NCBI GenBank assembly: GCA_938017505.1
Contig: CALIKV010000005.1
Coordinates: 1-64,000, forward strand
Origin: an uncultured Sulfolobales archaeon
GTDB lineage: Archaea; Thermoproteota; Thermoprotei_A; Sulfolobales; NBVN01
Direction of reading: 5' to 3'
Length of the DNA stretch: 64,000 bases
Part shown: positions 29,875 to 38,086 of the stretch, piece after piece
Position numbering within the stretch: the stretch's first letter is position 1
Layout: each line of letters opens with the position of its first letter
Position numbers and translations under genes: made by a program
Notes under the pieces: generated by a model
What the model was told of the DNA's origin: nothing
Databases searched by the model: none
What the model saw: only the letters and a program-made list of their open reading frames with translations

Positions 29875-30306
29875 GTGAGCGAGGACAGGATATACGAGTC
29901 CTTACTGAGGAACGAGCTAAGGGTTGTTAATAGTTACATTGCCAGTAAGAGGAAGTCCCTCCCCGACCTGCTTAAGGAGGAATACCCACACGTCCTCACG
30001 CTTGATGGAGGCGTTCACATGTTCCGCAGGTCCGAGCTCCTCCTAGCTATGGAAGAGCTGGGGGAGGAATCGAGTAGGTTAATGCTCCCTATATACGTCG
30101 AGCTAATCCCAACGCAGACAATCACGACGGCTGTGGTCAGGGATGAGGTAGCTGTCAAGCTAATATCCAGAATACTTGGGGTGGAGAGCGTAAGCCCCCT
30201 CTACGTATATCCAATCCAATTGATGGAGCTAAGGAGGAGGATTGGAACGCTGATTCAATATGTCATTAGCCCTGAGACTATTAACGTGCCACAGGAAAGT
30301 GATTAA
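29875..30306 (+). CDS. DUF61/UPF0216 family protein
   Basis: LRNELRVVNSYIASKRKSLPDLLKEEYPHVLTLDGGVHMFRRSELLLAMEEL...LMLPIYVELIPT pattern of UPF0216. Confidence 0.75.
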   Translation: MSEDRIYESLLRNELRVVNSYIASKRKSLPDLLKEEYPHVLTLDGGVHMFRRSELLLAMEELGEESSRLMLPIYVELIPTQTITTAVVRDEVAVKLISRILGVESVSPLYVYPIQLMELRRRIGTLIQYVISPETINVPQESD

Positions 30307-30447
30307 TGGACCACAGTCCTCAGCCCTGAAGACTTAAGGCCTTCAGCTTGCATTCTAACACTTTCGGGAAGTTGTCTAGAAACCCTATAACACGGAACAG
30401 AAGGCCTCTTAAGGCTCGGATTTTTCATAGAGCTACAGGAGCGAGAG

Positions 30448-30540
30448 TCACCTCGCATGCTTCTCCTCGTACTCCTTGAGTTTAGCCGCTTCATATATGC
30501 GTAATGCATAGTTTTGGCGTAAGGTAGGTACGACCTTGAA
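30448..30540 (-). pseudogene. Possible orphan C-terminal protein fragment (no start codon)
   Basis: Reverse frame between stops reads FKVVPTLRQNYALRIYEAAKLKEYEEKHAR-TGA; no in-frame ATG/GTG/TTG. Confidence 0.2.
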
Positions 30541-30578
30541 CTAAAGAGCGTTCAAAGTAATGTTGGAGAAGGAGGATT

Positions 30579-31199
30579 TTAGGGGAACGTGGACTGAGTA
30601 AACTTGGTTGGCATCTTCGATTTTACGGCCTTGGCTCTCTCGACTACCTCCTCTATGTAGTTCCTGCCTGTACCATCTATAGTCACTATTAACGGGCCGA
30701 AGTTCTCGGTCTCAAACACCCATAGAGCCTCAGGTATGCCTAGGTCAAGCCACTCAACCCCTATGACCTTCCTTATCGCGTTAGCTGCCAATACACCTGC
30801 ACCCCCGGTGAAAGTCACGTAGGCGGCTCCGTACTTGCTACACGCTTCAGCGGTCTTAGGGCCCATACCGCCCTTTCCAACTACGATCCGCACGCCGACT
30901 TCCTCAATCACTGTAGGTTCATAGAGCTCTAGCCGCGCGCTTGTGGTAGGGCCTGCGGAGATGACCTCCCATCCACCACCCTTCTTACTGACCACGGGGC
31001 CGCAGTGATATATCACGCCATCCTTTAAGTCCACTGGCAGGGTCTTTCCTTCCTTAACGTAGTCGATCATCCTCCTATGGGCTGCGTCCCGAGCTGTCAC
31101 CACGACGCCACTAACGTATATTATATCGCCTACCCTGAGCCTCCTAACTTCCTCCTCCCTCACCGGGGTCTTTAAGTAGTAGATCGTCACATCAACCAC
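30579..31199 (-). CDS. Fumarate hydratase class I, beta subunit
   Basis: RVGDIIYVSGVVVTARDAAHRRM, VGKGGMGPKTAEACSKYGAAYVTFTGGAG. Confidence 0.94.
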   Translation of the reverse strand: MVDVTIYYLKTPVREEEVRRLRVGDIIYVSGVVVTARDAAHRRMIDYVKEGKTLPVDLKDGVIYHCGPVVSKKGGGWEVISAGPTTSARLELYEPTVIEEVGVRIVVGKGGMGPKTAEACSKYGAAYVTFTGGAGVLAANAIRKVIGVEWLDLGIPEALWVFETENFGPLIVTIDGTGRNYIEEVVERAKAVKSKMPTKFTQSTFP

Positions 31200-31203
31200 C
31201 TTC

Positions 31204-32082
31204 TTATTGAGTTATCGTATAGCTCGCGTCGGGTTTCACAGTCGCCGTAGCTCGTCTCGTAGCCCAGCATTGAAACACCACCGCGACCGGGTAGTTAGCA
31301 GGATGTCTGTGTGCATACTCTACGTGTACCGCGAGAGCGGTGGTTCTACCGCCCATACCCATGACGCCTATGCCTAAATAATTGACGAGCTTATGAAGCT
31401 CCTCCTCAAGCCTCGCTAGGACGGGGTCTTCATTTCTAGTGCCCACCTTCCTCAAGGAGGCCGCTTTCTTGGCGAGCACCATAGCTATATCGGCACCTCC
31501 GCCCACCCCAACACCAACTATCGTAGGCGGGCAGGGCATGGCTCCTGCCTGAAGCACTGCATCCAACACCACCTCCTTAATGGCATCAACGCCTTTCCCA
31601 GGCGGTACCATCTTCAGTACTGCGGGATATTCAGAGCCCCCGCCCTTGGGCACTACCGTAAACTCAAGCTCCTCACCCGCAATCACCTCCCAATGTATAA
31701 ACGGTATGTATCTGCCGGTATTGTCTCCAGTGTTTGCAGAAGTGAAGGGGTTGACGCTGTTTGGTCTTAGCGGTACGTCTTGGGTAGCTCTCCTCACAGC
31801 TTTAATTAACGCCTCCTCTGTGACGTGAATGGCTGGGAAGCTATGTCCAACCCTAACGTAGAAGATTATGGTCCCGGTGTCCTGGCACATGGGTCTCTGA
31901 AGCTTCTCAGCCAACTCTATGTTATCGAGTATGGCCTTGAGCTGTGCTTTAGCTACCTCACCATCCTCCTCTAGGTAGGCCTTCCTTATGGCCTCCTTAA
32001 TGTCGGGAGGTATTGATATGACTGCTCTCCTTATAGTCTCCACAGCAGCTTCTCCGATTGCGTTGGAGAGTTTAAGACTCAT
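31204..32082 (-). CDS. Fumarate hydratase class I, alpha subunit
   Basis: RPMCQDTGTIIFYVRVGHSFP, GGGSEYPAVLKMVPPGKG, CPPTIVGVGVGGGAD. Confidence 0.94.
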   Translation of the reverse strand: MSLKLSNAIGEAAVETIRRAVISIPPDIKEAIRKAYLEEDGEVAKAQLKAILDNIELAEKLQRPMCQDTGTIIFYVRVGHSFPAIHVTEEALIKAVRRATQDVPLRPNSVNPFTSANTGDNTGRYIPFIHWEVIAGEELEFTVVPKGGGSEYPAVLKMVPPGKGVDAIKEVVLDAVLQAGAMPCPPTIVGVGVGGGADIAMVLAKKAASLRKVGTRNEDPVLARLEEELHKLVNYLGIGVMGMGGRTTALAVHVEYAHRHPANYPVAVVFQCWATRRATATVKPDASYTITQ

Positions 32083-32091
32083 GCTTTTTGA

Positions 32092-33429
32092 TCACCAGCT
32101 TCCGTACGGGGAGTGCACCTTGATGTAGTTGTTGTCCAGGGCTAGTTTGACGAATTTCTTGGGACGCTCTATGAGTTCCCGTATCTCGTCCTCAAGCTCC
32201 GATGTGCTCATCGTCCTCCTAGCAAGCCCTAGCTCCATCGCCTTCTGGGCTACAGCCATGGCCTCCCTCACGTAAGCTTCATCCTCATCCATCCTAGGCA
32301 TTATGTACTCCTCGTGAATGCCCCTCTCCTCAGCGTATCTCGCCAGCGCGTACGCCGCGGCAATGAACATTTCGTCAACCATCTTCCTGGCCCTGACTGT
32401 CAGAACTCCTCTAAACACTGCTGGGAAGCCAAGACTGTTGTTTATCTGATTGGGGAAGTCGGATCTGCCTGTAGCGACTATCCTAGCACCCCCCTCCTTA
32501 GCTTCCCAAGGCCATATCTCCGGAACCGGGTTCGCCTCAGCAAAGACTATCGCGTCTTTGTTCATCTCAGCCACCCACTCCTTCTTAATCACGCCCGGAC
32601 CTGACTTAGCCGCCGCTATGACCACGTCAGCGCCCTTCATGGCCTCCTTAATGCCGCCCGTAACTCCCTCGCCGTTACTCTCAACAGCTATTGCGTACTT
32701 CCATGGATTCTCCTCCTTCATAGCCTCCACGTCGGGCCTGTCTCTATGGAGAACGCCCTTACTGTCGACAGCCACGATATTCTTAGGGTCGGCGCCGGCG
32801 ACCTTAAGGTACTTGTAGAGGGCTATGTTGGCAGCGCCCGCACCGACCAGAGCTATCTTAACCTCGCCTAACTTCTTGCTAACTATCTTAAGCGCGTTGA
32901 CTAGGCCGGCCACATTGACTAGGGCAGTACCTTGCTGGTCGTCGTGCCAGACAGGTATCTCAGCGATCTCCTGTAACCTCTCGAGTATGTAGAAGCACTT
33001 AGGGGACTCAATGTCCTCCAGGTTGATTGCGCCGAAGCTCGGCTCCAGAGCCTTGACTACGTAGACGAACTTATCAGCGTCGCGTTCGTTGATAACGAGG
33101 GGAACCGCGTCCACGCCGCCGAGGTATTTGAAGAGGAGTGACTTACCCTCCATAACCGGTAACCCGGCTGCAGGCCCTATGTTGCCGAGGCCTAACACCC
33201 TAGTGCAGTTACTGATGACCGCCGCGTAATTCCACCTCAGGGTGTAGTCGAAGGAGGCGTCCTCACCGTGCTCGTAGATCTTCCTGCAAGGACCTGCAAC
33301 CCCAGGCGTGTACCACACGGAAAGGTCGTCCAACCTGGTCACGGGAACCTTGGGAACGACCTCGATCTTACCTCCATACTTACGGTGCAGTTCATTTGAG
33401 ACTGAATACCAATCAACCCTCCTCTCCAG
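32092..33429 (-). CDS. NAD(P)-dependent malic enzyme; extended to candidate CTG start at 33429
   Basis: LSVWYTPGVAGPCRKIYE, VWHDDQQGTALV, VFAEANPVPEIWP. The upstream in-frame sequence LERRVDWYSVSNELHRKYGGKIEVVPKVPV matches a conserved malic enzyme N-terminus but lacks ATG/GTG/TTG; the track start (GTG 33342) omits it. Confidence 0.9.
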   Translation of the reverse strand: MERRVDWYSVSNELHRKYGGKIEVVPKVPVTRLDDLSVWYTPGVAGPCRKIYEHGEDASFDYTLRWNYAAVISNCTRVLGLGNIGPAAGLPVMEGKSLLFKYLGGVDAVPLVINERDADKFVYVVKALEPSFGAINLEDIESPKCFYILERLQEIAEIPVWHDDQQGTALVNVAGLVNALKIVSKKLGEVKIALVGAGAANIALYKYLKVAGADPKNIVAVDSKGVLHRDRPDVEAMKEENPWKYAIAVESNGEGVTGGIKEAMKGADVVIAAAKSGPGVIKKEWVAEMNKDAIVFAEANPVPEIWPWEAKEGGARIVATGRSDFPNQINNSLGFPAVFRGVLTVRARKMVDEMFIAAAYALARYAEERGIHEEYIMPRMDEDEAYVREAMAVAQKAMELGLARRTMSTSELEDEIRELIERPKKFVKLALDNNYIKVHSPYGSW

Positions 33430-33465
33430 ACTCGTAGCGTAGCACCATAAACTGCGTGCACTCCA

Positions 33466-33477
33466 GACTTATAAGTC
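33466..33477. promoter_or_regulatory. TATA-like palindrome GACTTATAAGTC upstream of malic enzyme
   Basis: Perfect 12-bp palindrome about 40 nt upstream of the candidate CTG start. Confidence 0.45.
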
Positions 33478-33547
33478 TTGAGAGTGCTCACGAACCTCCT
33501 AGGAACTCTGTTAGATTAAAAGAGACTGTCCCCTTCACATGCCTAGC

Positions 33548-34423
33548 CTACACATTACGAGGCGCTGCTTTAACGCGATGGTAGATTATCAACAGAAGGA
33601 TTATAGCCGCTAAAGCCGCATCAACTATAGTTGAGCCCGAGTAGAGCAGTATGAATCCGCCCACCATGAAAACCGCTCGTTGGATTGTAGGTATGTGGTC
33701 CTTCATGTATCCCGCTATACCTATGGATATTGAGGAAGCCGCTATTATCGCGATTAGTATAAGCCACGCAAGACTCATTACCGGGGCTTCCTTCACCACT
33801 AGAAGGAGCTCCGGCTTGAAAACGAAGACGAAGGGGATGATGAAGGTGATTATCCCTAGCTTCACGGCCTCAAGCCCTACCCTCATGGGCGATGTTTTAG
33901 CTATATTGGCCGCTGCATACGCTGCCAACGCTACAGGAGGGGTTAAGGAAGACCTGGTTGCGAAGTGAAATATGAACATGTGAGCGACCAAGCCTTTAAT
34001 GTTTAGCAAACTTAACGCAGGTATCGCCACGGCACTAGCCATTATGTAAGCTGCAGTGGTTGGCAGACCGAAGCCCAGTAGGATTGTCAGTAACGCCGTG
34101 TAAAGCAATGCAAGCTCCTGTATTCCGAAGGATGCACTCATGAGTAGGTAGCCGAACTTCAGAGTGATCCCGGTGTAGGTGAGTATGCCAACAATTATTC
34201 CGGCGGCACACGCGGCAATTATAATCGATGTTATTTCCTTACCGCCCTCCACAAGTCCGTTGGGAACTGATAATGGGTTCCTACGCACGTCCCTCCTTAG
34301 TAGGCTCAATGCCAGCGAGGTGTAGAAGGACGCTAGAGCCGACGTTATCGGACTCCACTTCACTATGATCAGGAAGTATACGAGAACCATGATGGGTATT
34401 AGGCAATGACCTTGACGTCTCAT
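33548..34423 (-). pseudogene. TRAP (TAXI) fused permease, C-terminal remnant
   Basis: 291 aa aligning by eye with residues ~345-632 of the intact permease at 7213-9111 (GFGLPTTAAYIMASAVAIPAL vs GMGMPTTAAYVLTSSIAAPIF); N-terminal half absent. Confidence 0.8.
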
Positions 34424-34486
34424 AACCTCGCCAAGGCTTGGAAGTCTCTTCCCTCGGCAACCTCTTAAGCCTTGTTTTTGAGTGAG

Positions 34487-34741
34487 TTATAGTGTATTTG
34501 GACGTAAAGAGACGTGTGGTAGATCGTCACGTCCGTTATTGCCATCTACAACGCTCGTGGCCCCGAAATCACGCACTATCTGCGGTCTAGCCTTCGGGTC
34601 TATGAGACCTCTTAGGATCCTCTCAACGTAGCTGTGGAGCCTCACCACACCACGTGAATCTACACCACGCAGATTAGCCATGACTAGAGCGTCGGCGACG
34701 ACTTCAATGTCGCTCTTGCTTACCCCAACACGCATCAACAC
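34487..34741 (-). pseudogene. Malate/L-lactate dehydrogenase (Ldh2 family), N-terminal remnant
   Basis: VGVSKSDIEVVADALVMANLRGVDSRGVVRLHSYVERILRGLIDP...ATSVVDGNNG is the Ldh2 N-terminus; the rest of the ~340-aa protein is missing. Confidence 0.8.
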
Positions 34742-34942
34742 GTTCTTGCAGAATTCAAAAGTTTTTCACGACTCACTAGAACTTGATCCATATGTGCCCA
34801 CCTGCATTAAACCCCGAAAAACGCTTTTAAAATCGTATCATTAACAGCCACCTTAAACCCTTACTGCACTCATTTAGCCTGAACTTGCGAGCATTGACGT
34901 TACTAATCGGATGATAACCTGGTGAACAAATTAAATGAGGGA

Positions 34943-35020
34943 TGGGGCTCCGGCCGGGATTTGAACCCGGGACCTCGGGGTCCACAGCCCCGCGCTCTCC
35001 CGAACTGAGCTACCGGAGCC
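34943..35020 (-). tRNA. tRNA-His (anticodon GTG), with encoded G-1 and CCA
   Basis: Cloverleaf readable: G-GCTCCGG TAGCTCAGTTCGGGAGAGC CGGGG-CTGTGGA-CCCCG AGGTC CCGGG-TTCAAAT-CCCGG CCGGAGC-C-CCA; G-1 opposite C73. Confidence 0.95.
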
Positions 35021-35173
35021 ACCAATAATAAGACCCTCGTTACGATTTTTAAGTGCTTTCTCAGGCGCGGGGTCAGGCCTCACACGGTTCTTCATTCCTC
35101 AGCTCCAGTGTTCCTCATCACCCACTCTTCTATTTATTATTGAGTTCCGAGGTTATATATCTGGGAAGTCTTG

Positions 35174-35923
35174 ATGGGTGGGGAGGAGTTCCGAGTTGTC
35201 ATTGAATACCCCAGTGGGAGGGTCTTCGGCAGTATTCTAGAGGCCCTCTCCAACATAGTTGACGAGGCTGTGTTTAGCTTTAGCGAGGAAGGCCTCCGTG
35301 TTAAGGCGCTTGACCCCGCTCAAGTGGCTCTAGTGACCGTGTACATACCGCCTTCCAGCTTCCTCACCTACGACTTAAGGGAGGAGACCTCGGTAGGCGT
35401 TAACTTAAGTAATTTAATGAGGACATTACCTAAACCTAGGAAGTCGGATAGAGTTGTGCTTAGGGCTGGCGAGGATTTCTACGAGTTCGTCATTGAGGCA
35501 TTAGGCGTTAAGAGGTACAGGTATAGGTCTATAGAGGTGCCGGTGACTGAGGTGCCGGAGCTTCAGCTGGATTTCAAGGTCAGGGGTTCCGTCTACACTG
35601 CCGCGTTTAAGAAGGCCTTAAATGACTTGAGAGGCAGCGGGGTCATAGTCTTCGAGGCCAAGGATAATAAAACCTTAAGGCTCGAGGCACCGGAGGTAGG
35701 GGGCGAGATTAAGTTCTCCCTAACCGGGGGTTCCTTAATAGAGCTGGAGGTGGAGGAGGGCTCTAGAACCCCTTATGATGAGAGCTACGTGACTAAGGTC
35801 AGCCCTCTCTGCGACATAGCAGATGCTGTGAAAATAGAGTTCAGTAACGATCAACCACTACACTTGGCTTTCAACCCCCCTGGAGGGGAGTTAGTAGAAT
35901 ATTTAAGCGCGCCTAAAGCATGA
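35174..35923 (+). CDS. pcn: DNA polymerase sliding clamp (PCNA), paralog 1
   Basis: EALSNIVDEAVFSFSEEGLRVKALDPAQVALVTVYIPPSSF; C-terminal PLHLAFNPPGGELVEYLSAP. Confidence 0.94.
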   Translation: MGGEEFRVVIEYPSGRVFGSILEALSNIVDEAVFSFSEEGLRVKALDPAQVALVTVYIPPSSFLTYDLREETSVGVNLSNLMRTLPKPRKSDRVVLRAGEDFYEFVIEALGVKRYRYRSIEVPVTEVPELQLDFKVRGSVYTAAFKKALNDLRGSGVIVFEAKDNKTLRLEAPEVGGEIKFSLTGGSLIELEVEEGSRTPYDESYVTKVSPLCDIADAVKIEFSNDQPLHLAFNPPGGELVEYLSAPKA

Positions 35924-35929
35924 GAAAAT

Positions 35930-35940
35930 TTTTATACCCC
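35930..35940 (+). promoter_or_regulatory. TATA-like box upstream of Lrp/AsnC gene
   Basis: AATTTTTATACCCC ~30 nt before GTG 35967. Confidence 0.45.
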
Positions 35941-35966
35941 TAATATAATCTCTTTGGTGTGACGCC

Positions 35967-36422
35967 GTGAATCAGGAGCTGGACGAGTTAGACAAGAAAA
36001 TACTGAACGTGCTTCAAGAGAACGCGGACCTGACGTACGCCGAGCTGGGCAGGATGCTGGGCGTAAGCCCCTCCACCGTGTACATGCGCTTGAGGAAGCT
36101 GAAGGAGAAGGGATTCATAAAGAGGATAGTGGCAGAGGTCGCCCCAGAGCCCGTAGGGCTGAATCTCAGGGCCCTTATCTTCCTGGCCATAGACGTCAGG
36201 AAATACAACGACGTAGTCGGTAAGTTGTCTAACATAACCAACGTCAAGGCAGTCTACGACGTGACTGGCGAGTGGACCTTGGTCTCTGAGGTCTACGTTA
36301 AGGATCACAAGGAGCTCTCGGAGATACTTGACGTGATCGGGGCTCTGGAGGGTGTCCAAAGCACGTCAACAGCCATCGTCCTCAGGGTTATTAAGGAAGA
36401 TAGGAAGGTATTGATAACGTGA
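35967..36422 (+). CDS. Lrp/AsnC family transcriptional regulator
   Basis: LDELDKKILNVLQENADLTYAELGRMLGVSPSTVYMRLRKLKEKGFIKRIVAEV. Confidence 0.93.
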   Translation: MNQELDELDKKILNVLQENADLTYAELGRMLGVSPSTVYMRLRKLKEKGFIKRIVAEVAPEPVGLNLRALIFLAIDVRKYNDVVGKLSNITNVKAVYDVTGEWTLVSEVYVKDHKELSEILDVIGALEGVQSTSTAIVLRVIKEDRKVLIT

Positions 36423-36928
36423 GACCAATATACGCGTACGGACGCTTCGTCGTCTCAGAGAACGGTGATTTTTTCCAGATGATCATTTACGAGTACCTGG
36501 ATACGGCTGAGGAGCTCGCCTCAATTGTTGGTAGCAGGCTTCAAGAGGAGCTGGAGTCCATGAAGGAGAACATGCAATCCTTCCTGGATAAGGAAGTCGT
36601 TAAGGTTAATGACGTGGTTGTTAGACCTAGTGTTCAGCTGGTTGACGTTGGGTTCAGGGGGTCTCTCAAGAGGCCTTTCGTGGAGTTCCTCGTTCACTTT
36701 AAAGGCGGCTTGAGGGAGGGAGTTAACACGTACGAGAACATCTACGAACCTGAGGTCACTACCTACGATTACAGCGTGTCGTGGGTCCTCCCACAGGGGT
36801 TTGAGGTTGTTGAGGCTATTCTAGGGGTTGATCACACAGTCGGGCCGTCCAACGTCCTGAGGTTTAAAGTCGTGAAGGGCTTCAGAACCCCTGGTTACGA
36901 GCGGATTCGCTTCCGCCGGTTGGTTTAG
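36419..36928 (+). CDS. Conserved-looking hypothetical protein (169 aa)
   Basis: Overlaps the Lrp gene stop by 4 nt (operon-like); good coding character; no family recognised. Confidence 0.65.
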   Translation: MRPIYAYGRFVVSENGDFFQMIIYEYLDTAEELASIVGSRLQEELESMKENMQSFLDKEVVKVNDVVVRPSVQLVDVGFRGSLKRPFVEFLVHFKGGLREGVNTYENIYEPEVTTYDYSVSWVLPQGFEVVEAILGVDHTVGPSNVLRFKVVKGFRTPGYERIRFRRLV

Positions 36929-37997
36929 CACGCTTGACGTGCTTCAAGTAGTACTGAATAGGGGTTCTGACGCGGCATTCAGCCACGCACATGCCTAGAT
37001 CCCTCATGTGGGTACAGCTATACATCCTGTACTTCTTACCCCCACCCCTCATACCAGCCAGATGCTCTATCTGATACCTCGCCATCCTCTCGTTGAAGTC
37101 CGGCGCGTTCCTCATTAAATCGAGCACGTATTCGGCCGAGGCCCCTACGTTCAGGAGGAAGGTCGCCAGCGCGAATCTTTGGCTATGTGTTAGGTGCTCG
37201 CTCGCCTTTAAGGAGTTAATCAGCTCCTTAATACACGGGGGGAAGAACTCCTCCCTCACTTCTCCCAAGGTACTATACCCTTCTGGCGATTCCTCATCGC
37301 TTGTGTAGCCACGCTCCTTGCGAACAAGGTTCCTTATCTCCTCCCTTAAATCAGCTATCGAGTCCAAGTCCATGACCTTCAGGCTCAGGGCCTCGAAAAC
37401 CTTCATGAGATAGTTCTTAAGAGGCCCCTCGATCAAGCGCACGTACTTGCTCTTAGGCATGTACACGTGGCCTCTCTCCACGTATGTGCTGGCAAGTGAC
37501 CAGCTGACCTCACCTAATAGCTCTTCAGCGTACACCAGGTATTTAGGAATTGATACCTTGAACTGAAAGCACGAGATCTCGGGCCTCGGCTTAGTTCCTA
37601 GGATGACCTTATGGCCGCACTCATCCTCCCTAGCCAGTAACTCGCTTACTAACCCCAGCCTGCGGGACACGTCCCACACGAACTTGCTGCTCTCACCCTC
37701 CAGGAGAGACACGAACTTCTTGACCTCGCTGTCCACGTACTTCCTTAACGCCCATCTATCAGCCAGTCCTGCGAGCAAGAGCCCCATGTAGAACGAGATG
37801 TACTCGTCCTCACTTCCCTGCGGTCTTGCCACTCGCTCCCGCCCCCCACCTAAGACGGCTTCCTTAACCCTCTCCAGCGCCTTACTTCGTAGGACTCCCA
37901 TGCTGAAAAGCCTCTCCAGATTCACGTCACTGCCGTACCTCTCCCTGAAGTATTCCTCAAGCCCCTTCAGGAAGGGGTATAAGTAATAATTGCTCAC
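36882..37997 (-). CDS. priL: DNA primase large subunit PriL
   Basis: FPPCIKELINSLKASEHLTHSQRFALATFLLNVGAS ... YQIEHLAGMRGGGKKYRMYSCTHMRDLGMCVAEC Fe-S domain. Confidence 0.92.
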   Translation of the reverse strand: MSNYYLYPFLKGLEEYFRERYGSDVNLERLFSMGVLRSKALERVKEAVLGGGRERVARPQGSEDEYISFYMGLLLAGLADRWALRKYVDSEVKKFVSLLEGESSKFVWDVSRRLGLVSELLAREDECGHKVILGTKPRPEISCFQFKVSIPKYLVYAEELLGEVSWSLASTYVERGHVYMPKSKYVRLIEGPLKNYLMKVFEALSLKVMDLDSIADLREEIRNLVRKERGYTSDEESPEGYSTLGEVREEFFPPCIKELINSLKASEHLTHSQRFALATFLLNVGASAEYVLDLMRNAPDFNERMARYQIEHLAGMRGGGKKYRMYSCTHMRDLGMCVAECRVRTPIQYYLKHVKRAKPTGGSESARNQGF

Positions 37998-38086
37998 TTA
38001 GAGACCCCACCACCTCAACTCTCCGTTGCGGAGGTAATATTTCCCGCGATCGATTAAAATTTAACGCGGTCTCGACATATATACTC

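Noticed and set aside
33548-35020. Mobile element integrated at tRNA-His
   Set aside because: No integrase, no repeated tRNA 3' end and no att-like direct repeat seen; simple deletion decay explains the pseudogenes.
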